A stretch of 64,000 nucleotides of DNA from Bacillus_CJ salitolerans (GTDB lineage: Bacteria > Bacillota > Bacilli > Bacillales > SA4): assembly GCF_042680805.1 (NCBI RefSeq), contig NZ_JBHUEM010000020.1, positions 124,001 to 188,000 on the forward strand, given 5' to 3'. The notes under the pieces were generated by a model, which saw only the letters and a program-made list of their open reading frames with translations, ran no database searches and was not told where the DNA came from. This document shows, piece after piece, positions 59,279 to 64,000 of the stretch. Both the position numbers and the translations under genes were made by a program. Numbering within the stretch: position 1 is the stretch's first letter; every line of letters starts with the position of its first letter.

Positions 59279-60393
59279 GTTTTAACATTGCTCTACTAGC
59301 TGGAGATGGAATTGGACCAGAGGTTATGTTTGAATCTGTTCTTCTTTTAAAAGAAATTGAGAAATTATACAACTGCTCTTTTTCGTTTCGTGAAGGAAAG
59401 GTGGGTGGCGTTGCCATTGAACATTATGGAACACCTCTACCAGAAGAAACAGTGGAGCTTTGTAAGAGAAGTGATGCCATTTTACTCGGGGCTGTAGGAG
59501 GTCCAGCATGGGATCATTTACCTGTTGAAATCCGTCCTGAAACAGGATTACTACAGCTTCGAAAACAACTAGGGTTATTTGCAAACCTTCGTCCTGTAAA
59601 GGTAATTCCACCATTAACTAAGAGCTCCCCATTAAAGGACAGCGTCATAATGGGAGTAGATCTTTGCATTGTAAGAGAGTTAACGGGGGGCTTATACTTC
59701 GGTACACCGAGAGAAAGAAGGATAGGACTAGAAGGGGAAGAGGTTATTGACACACTAGTATACAAAAGATATGAGATAGAGAGAATTGTAAGAGAAGCAT
59801 TTGAATTAGCTAGATTAAGGAAACGAAAACTTGTTTCAGTCGATAAGGCAAATGTATTAGAAAGTAGCCGATTGTGGAGAGAAATAGCAGATGCATTATC
59901 TATTGAGTACAGTGATGTTAAATTAGAACATATGTATATTGACAATGCAGCTATGCAATTAATAAAGAAACCTATCGAATTTGATGTTATTGTTACAGAG
60001 AATATGTTCGGTGATATTTTAAGTGATGAAGCATCGGTATTAACGGGATCTATCGGTATGTTACCTTCTGCAAGTATAGGAAATGGTCCAAGTTTGTATG
60101 AACCAATTCATGGTTCAGCACCTGATATTGCTGGGAGAAATGTGGCAAATCCTTTAGCTGCTTTTTTATCTGTAGCTTTAATGCTTCGATATTCGTTTGG
60201 ACTTTCGAAAGAGGCGGAGTGCATAGAGGGAGCTGTCCATTCGATTTTACTTGAAGGATACAGAACAAAGGATTTAGCAGATGAAGGAAAAACATTTGTC
60301 TCCACATCTGAGATGGGGGCATTAGTTAGAGACGCTATTCAAAATAAATATCTGGATTATGAGCTCGTTAATTTCTATGAGAAATGTAGGTAG
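59275..60393 (+). CDS. leuB: 3-isopropylmalate dehydrogenase
   Basis: Protein of 372 aa: LLAGDGIGPEVM at the N-terminus, RELTGGLYFGTPR, and substrate/metal residues in the DNAAMQL and TENMFGDILSDEASVLTGS segments. EPIHGSAPDIAGRN is the NAD-binding motif. It oxidatively decarboxylates 3-isopropylmalate. ATG 59275 overlaps the leuA stop as ATGA with GGAGTGGAGG upstream. Confidence 0.95.
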   Translation: MSFNIALLAGDGIGPEVMFESVLLLKEIEKLYNCSFSFREGKVGGVAIEHYGTPLPEETVELCKRSDAILLGAVGGPAWDHLPVEIRPETGLLQLRKQLGLFANLRPVKVIPPLTKSSPLKDSVIMGVDLCIVRELTGGLYFGTPRERRIGLEGEEVIDTLVYKRYEIERIVREAFELARLRKRKLVSVDKANVLESSRLWREIADALSIEYSDVKLEHMYIDNAAMQLIKKPIEFDVIVTENMFGDILSDEASVLTGSIGMLPSASIGNGPSLYEPIHGSAPDIAGRNVANPLAAFLSVALMLRYSFGLSKEAECIEGAVHSILLEGYRTKDLADEGKTFVSTSEMGALVRDAIQNKYLDYELVNFYEKCR

Positions 60394-60402
60394 GTGAACG
60401 AA

Positions 60403-61824
60403 TTGAAACCGCGAACATTAGTAGAAAAAATATGGGATCAACATATTGTCTACCAAGAAGACAATAAACCTGATTTACTTTATATTGATTTACATTTGAT
60501 ACATGAAGTGACATCTCCGCAAGCATTTGAGGGACTTCGTCTAACAGATCGAAAAGTAAGAAGGCCAGATCTCACATTCGCGACTGTAGATCATAATGTA
60601 CCAACTAAGAACCCATTTGAGATAGAGGATGAGATTGCATTAAATCAATTAACAACACTAGAAAGAAATTGCACCGAATTCGGTATACATCTTGCTAATC
60701 TGTCAAGCGATGAACAAGGTATTGTACATGTAATTGGCCCAGAACTTGGATTAACACTTCCAGGAAAAACAATTGTTTGCGGTGATAGTCATACATCGAC
60801 ACATGGTGCTTTTGGTGCATTAGCTTTTGGAATTGGAACAAGCGAGGTTGAACATGTTCTTGCTACTCAATGCTTATGGCAAACTAGACCCAAAAGTTTA
60901 AAAGTTGAAATTACAGGAACACCACTGATTGGGACCACAGCTAAGGACATCATTCTTGGATTGATTGCTACATACGGTGTAGAATTTGGAACAGGTTATA
61001 TTATCGAATTTACAGGGGATACTGTTCTGAAAATGACAATGGAAGAACGTATGACCATTTGTAATATGGCGATTGAAGCTGGAGCCAAAGCTGGGCTAAT
61101 AGCGCCAGATGAGGTGACGTTTTCTTATATAAAAGGTCGAAAGTACGCTCCAAAAGGAAAGCAATATCACCAGTTCGTGTCTGAATGGAAATCTTTAGTT
61201 TCTGATGAGGATGCTACGTACGATAAAGTAATATATTTTGATATCTCTCAGCTAGAGCCCCAGGTTACATGGGGAACCAATCCTTCGATGGGAGGGAGTG
61301 TAAATGGAGTAATCCCTTCTCCAGACGAATTTCAAACAGAACAAGAGCGCCTTGCACTCCAGAAAGCTTTAGACTATATGAATTTAGTTCCAGGTACAAA
61401 AATAAAGGAGATAAAAATTGATTATGTATTCATAGGATCGTGTACGAATTCGAGAATTGAAGATTTACGAGAAGCAGCCTCGTTCATTAAAGGGAAAAAA
61501 GTGGCTAATCATGTAACGGCATTAGTAGTACCTGGCTCTAAACACGTTAAGGCACAAGCCGAACAAGAGGGAATTCATATAGTGTTTCAAGAGGCAGGTT
61601 TTGAATGGAGGGAATCAGGATGTAGTATGTGCTTAAGTATGAATCCAGATTTTGTTCCACCCGGAAAGCGTTGTGCATCTACTTCGAATCGAAACTTTGA
61701 AGGGAGACAAGGTCGAGGAGCGAGAACCCACTTAGTAAGTCCTATTACAGCAGCAGCTTCTGCAATCCATGGTCATTTTGTAAATGTAAGTGAGCTAATG
61801 GAAATGGAGAGTGTGAATCAATGA
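60403..61824 (+). CDS. leuC: 3-isopropylmalate dehydratase, large subunit
   Basis: Aconitase-family protein of 473 aa. The 4Fe-4S ligands are in FIGSCTNSR and ESGCSMCLSMNPD; VCGDSHTSTHGAFGALAFG and RGARTHLVSP are further signatures. It isomerises 2- to 3-isopropylmalate with LeuD. TTG 60403 (MKPRTLVEKIWDQH) matches the usual LeuC start (M.PRT..EKIWD) with TAGGTG upstream; an in-frame GTG at 60394 directly follows the leuB stop. Operon gene eight. Confidence 0.93.
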   Translation: MKPRTLVEKIWDQHIVYQEDNKPDLLYIDLHLIHEVTSPQAFEGLRLTDRKVRRPDLTFATVDHNVPTKNPFEIEDEIALNQLTTLERNCTEFGIHLANLSSDEQGIVHVIGPELGLTLPGKTIVCGDSHTSTHGAFGALAFGIGTSEVEHVLATQCLWQTRPKSLKVEITGTPLIGTTAKDIILGLIATYGVEFGTGYIIEFTGDTVLKMTMEERMTICNMAIEAGAKAGLIAPDEVTFSYIKGRKYAPKGKQYHQFVSEWKSLVSDEDATYDKVIYFDISQLEPQVTWGTNPSMGGSVNGVIPSPDEFQTEQERLALQKALDYMNLVPGTKIKEIKIDYVFIGSCTNSRIEDLREAASFIKGKKVANHVTALVVPGSKHVKAQAEQEGIHIVFQEAGFEWRESGCSMCLSMNPDFVPPGKRCASTSNRNFEGRQGRGARTHLVSPITAAASAIHGHFVNVSELMEMESVNQ

Positions 61825-62411
61825 AACCCTTTACAATTCATACCGGATTCGTAGCCCCTTTACCATATGCAAACGTCGATACTGATCAAATGATCCCGAA
61901 ACAGTTTTTAAAAAGGATTGAAAAATCTGGTTTCGGCCAATTTTTGTTTTATGATTGGAGATACAAAGAGAATGGTACAGAAGACACTACCTTCATTTTA
62001 AATAGATCCTGCTATAGAAGTGCTAGCATACTGATAGCTGGACAGAACTTTGGGTGTGGTTCATCGAGGGAACATGCACCATGGGCACTTTTAGATTATG
62101 GTTTTAAAGTCCTTATTGCCCCTAGCTTCGCTGATATTTTTTATAGCAATTGTTTTAAAAATGGCTTATTACCTATTAGACTTTCTGAAAGAGAAGTTGC
62201 ATTATTGTTTGAAGCAGTAAGGGAAACAAGCTATGAACTAACAATTGATCTTGTTCAACAAACGATTACTAATAAGGATGGGTTAGCTTTTATATTCGAG
62301 ACAGATCCTTATCGAAAGAGAATGTTAATAGAAGGTTTAGATGATATTGGATTAACAGAGAAATATAACTTATATATATCTAACTTTGAAAAGAAATGTC
62401 ACTTTCTATAA
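61821..62411 (+). CDS. leuD: 3-isopropylmalate dehydratase, small subunit
   Basis: Swivel-domain protein of 196 aa: PYANVDTDQMIPKQFLKRI near the start, GQNFGCGSSREHAPWALLDYG and FADIFYSNCFKNGLLPIRL. It pairs with LeuC. It overlaps leuC by 4 bases (ATGA). No terminator follows in the 91 bases before serC, so transcription may continue. Confidence 0.94.
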   Translation: MKPFTIHTGFVAPLPYANVDTDQMIPKQFLKRIEKSGFGQFLFYDWRYKENGTEDTTFILNRSCYRSASILIAGQNFGCGSSREHAPWALLDYGFKVLIAPSFADIFYSNCFKNGLLPIRLSEREVALLFEAVRETSYELTIDLVQQTITNKDGLAFIFETDPYRKRMLIEGLDDIGLTEKYNLYISNFEKKCHFL

Positions 62412-62502
62412 TTTTTGCGGACGGATCTAATAAACTAATCCTTATTAGCTCAGCTTATTTATAAGAACAAGTTAATACACTTTTTGCATAAGGAGGTTGA
62501 AT

Positions 62503-63589
62503 ATGGACCGTGTATTTAATTTTTCAGCAGGTCCATCTGTATTACCATTACAAGTCTTACACCAAGTTAAGGAAGAAATTACTTTCCTACAATGATCAAG
62601 GAATGTCTGTATTAGAAATGAGTCACCGATCTGAGAGCTTTTCTGACATTATGGATAAGACAGAAGAGTTGCTTCGTAAATTAATGAATATCTCACCGAA
62701 TTATCATGTATTGTTCTTACAGGGCGGGGCATCTCTTCAATTTTCAATGATTCCCATGAACTTATTAATCAATTCAAAAAAAGCATACTATGTTGAAACC
62801 GGTTCATGGTCGATAAAAGCAATTGAGGAAGCAAGAAAAATTGGAGAGGTCTCAATTATTGCTTCTTCCGAAGATAAAGACTTTACTTATATACCATCTA
62901 TAGATTTTTCTTCTATTTCACAATCGGCTAGTTATTTGCATATTACAACGAATAACACAATTGAAGGCACAAGCTATCATATTATTCCGAGGATATCAGA
63001 AACACTCCCACTTATTGCCGATATGTCTTCTAATATATTATCCCAGCATTATGATGTATCGAAGTTTGGGCTCATCTATGCAGGTGCACAGAAAAATCTA
63101 GGTCCTGCTGGTCTCACCGTTATCATTCTCAAAGAAAATTTATTATGTGAACTTCCAGAAAGTTTTCCAACTATGCTAAACTATCGAACCTTTATAAAGT
63201 CACGGTCGTTATATAATACGCCACCTACTTTCAGTATATATGTCATGAAATTAGTACTAGAATGGTTAGACAACAATGGAGGGATTCCTGCAATCGAAGA
63301 GAAGAACAAAGTGAAAGCATCCTTGCTTTATGATATTTTAGATCATTCAACATTGTTTTTTTCAAGAGTTGACGTTTCAAGTCGTTCCCTTATGAATATT
63401 CCTTTTACTACGAACTCCGAATCTGTTAATAAACAATTTATATATGAAGCAAAGAAAAAGGGCTTATTGAATTTAGAAGGACATCGATCTACAGGAGGTA
63501 TGCGAGCAAGCCTTTATAACGCCATGCCCATCGAAGGTGTAAGAAAGCTTGTAGATTTCATATATGAATTTGAAAAAAAGTATACATAA
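62503..63589 (+). pseudogene. serC: 3-phosphoserine/phosphohydroxythreonine transaminase, frameshifted
   Basis: ATG 62503, with AAGGAGG 6 bases upstream, encodes MDRVFNFSAGPSVLPLQVLH then QVKEEI before a premature TGA at 62595. One base over, the frame continues LLSYNDQGMSVLEMSHRS for the rest of a full-length SerC, including the PLP-lysine segment GAQKNLGPAG and the ending GVRKLVDFIYEF. An extra A in the AAA at 62576-62578 explains it: without it the sequence reads KEELLSYNDQGM. This could be a sequencing error or a real mutation causing serine auxotrophy. It otherwise looks intact (about 361 aa). Confidence 0.85.
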
Positions 63590-63602
63590 AGGGGGTGATA
63601 TA

Positions 63603-64000
63603 GTGTATAAAATTCAAATTTTGAACACGATTTCCTCAAAAGGATTAGATGTTCTAAATCGTGAAAATTTTAACAATAATGCTGATGATTCACCTCATGG
63701 AATTCTCTTAAGAAGTTACAATTTACATAATACACACATCCCGTCTAGCGTTTTAGCTATTGCAAGAGCCGGAGTTGGAATAAATAATATTCCTGTCAAT
63801 GATCTAACTTCTAGAGGGATCATTGTTTTTAATACACCTGGTGCTAATGCCAATTCAGTAAAAGAATTGGTGATTATGAGTTTAATCGCATCATCAAGAC
63901 ACTTATTTAAAGCCGTTAAATGGACTAATAGTCTCATAGGAGAAGGCGAAAGTGTTCCAATTTTGGTTGAAGCTGGTAAAAAGGAATTTGTAGGGGTAGA
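63603..64000 (+). CDS. serA: D-3-phosphoglycerate dehydrogenase (partial, N-terminus)
   Basis: The first 132 codons are present before the window ends. IARAGVGINNIPVNDLTSRG, VFNTPGANANSVKELVIMSL are the substrate-domain and hinge signatures of SerA. GTG 63603 is preceded by AAAGGGGGTGATATA. The gap to serC is 13 bases, so the pair is an operon (the usual serC-serA order in some Bacillaceae). The NAD-binding and any ACT domain lie outside the window. It catalyses the first step of serine synthesis from 3-phosphoglycerate. Confidence 0.88.
   Translation, partial: MYKIQILNTISSKGLDVLNRENFNNNADDSPHGILLRSYNLHNTHIPSSVLAIARAGVGINNIPVNDLTSRGIIVFNTPGANANSVKELVIMSLIASSRHLFKAVKWTNSLIGEGESVPILVEAGKKEFVGV

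Noticed and set aside
59514..59945. 143-aa open frame on the minus strand
   Set aside because: Antisense shadow of leuB; Ser/Leu-rich without domain features.

Overview
The window is low-GC DNA from a Gram-positive, probably endospore-forming member of the Bacillaceae. Supporting signs are strong AGGAGG-type ribosome binding sites with many GTG/TTG starts, a SpoIID-domain protein, an LtaS-type polymerase with a YkoS/YkoT-like glycosyltransferase pair, a PbpA/PbpH-type class B PBP, the gene order ilvE-D-B-N-C-leuA-B-C-D, and dispersed intergenic hairpin repeats of the kind seen in Bacillus relatives. No rRNA, tRNA, CRISPR array or intact transposon was seen.

Region 1 (1-18 kb) is a mosaic of short units. 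It holds a partial TauE/SafE permease, a SpoIID/LytB-domain protein, a DUF1048 pair behind a promoter with a palindromic operator, an LTA-synthase-like protein divergent from a ykoS-ykoT-like pair, a MarR regulator with a minimal FAD protein, a membrane-anchored FAD-linked oxidase, and an HD-GYP protein behind a candidate c-di-GMP-I riboswitch next to a decayed GGDEF gene. An MFS transporter, a luciferase-like monooxygenase and several small proteins complete it.

Region 2 (18.2-41.3 kb) is the most distinctive part: a catabolic island of about 23 kb. A TetR-family regulator is surrounded by four copies of one 14-bp palindrome (ACTrACyrGTwrGT), each upstream of a catabolic gene or operon. The genes encode a PaaG-like isomerase, a quinone-oxidoreductase-like MDR protein, an iron-dependent alcohol dehydrogenase, four acyl-CoA dehydrogenases, three SDRs, a two-subunit MaoC hydratase, a thiolase, an APH-fold kinase, a ComB-like phosphatase, an esterase, an acyl-CoA ligase and a complete branched-chain-amino-acid-type (HAAT) ABC importer. 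Together they could import an acid, activate it to a CoA thioester and beta-oxidise it. The kinase, the phosphatase and two acyl-CoA dehydrogenases with Asp in place of the usual catalytic Glu recall 4-hydroxyacyl-CoA catabolism through phosphorylation (the LvaA/LvaC and ACAD10/ACAD11 logic). The substrate is unknown.

Region 3 (41.3-50.2 kb) is accessory and partly decayed: a murein-peptidase-like gene without its N-terminus, lipoproteins, a GNAT acetyltransferase, a frameshifted polymorphic-toxin C-terminus, fragments of an HTH regulator and an alpha/beta hydrolase, a degenerate 21-nt tandem repeat, an AlkZ-related protein and a PBP with an odd translation start.

Region 4 (50.3-64 kb) is amino-acid biosynthesis. 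ilvA stands alone. The ilvE-D-B-N-C-leuA-B-C-D operon follows a promoter with two cre-like boxes and a ykkC-type leader, most likely a ppGpp riboswitch, with its own terminator. serC (carrying a one-base frameshift) and serA (cut by the window end) follow leuD without a visible terminator, so serine and branched-chain amino acid synthesis may be co-transcribed.
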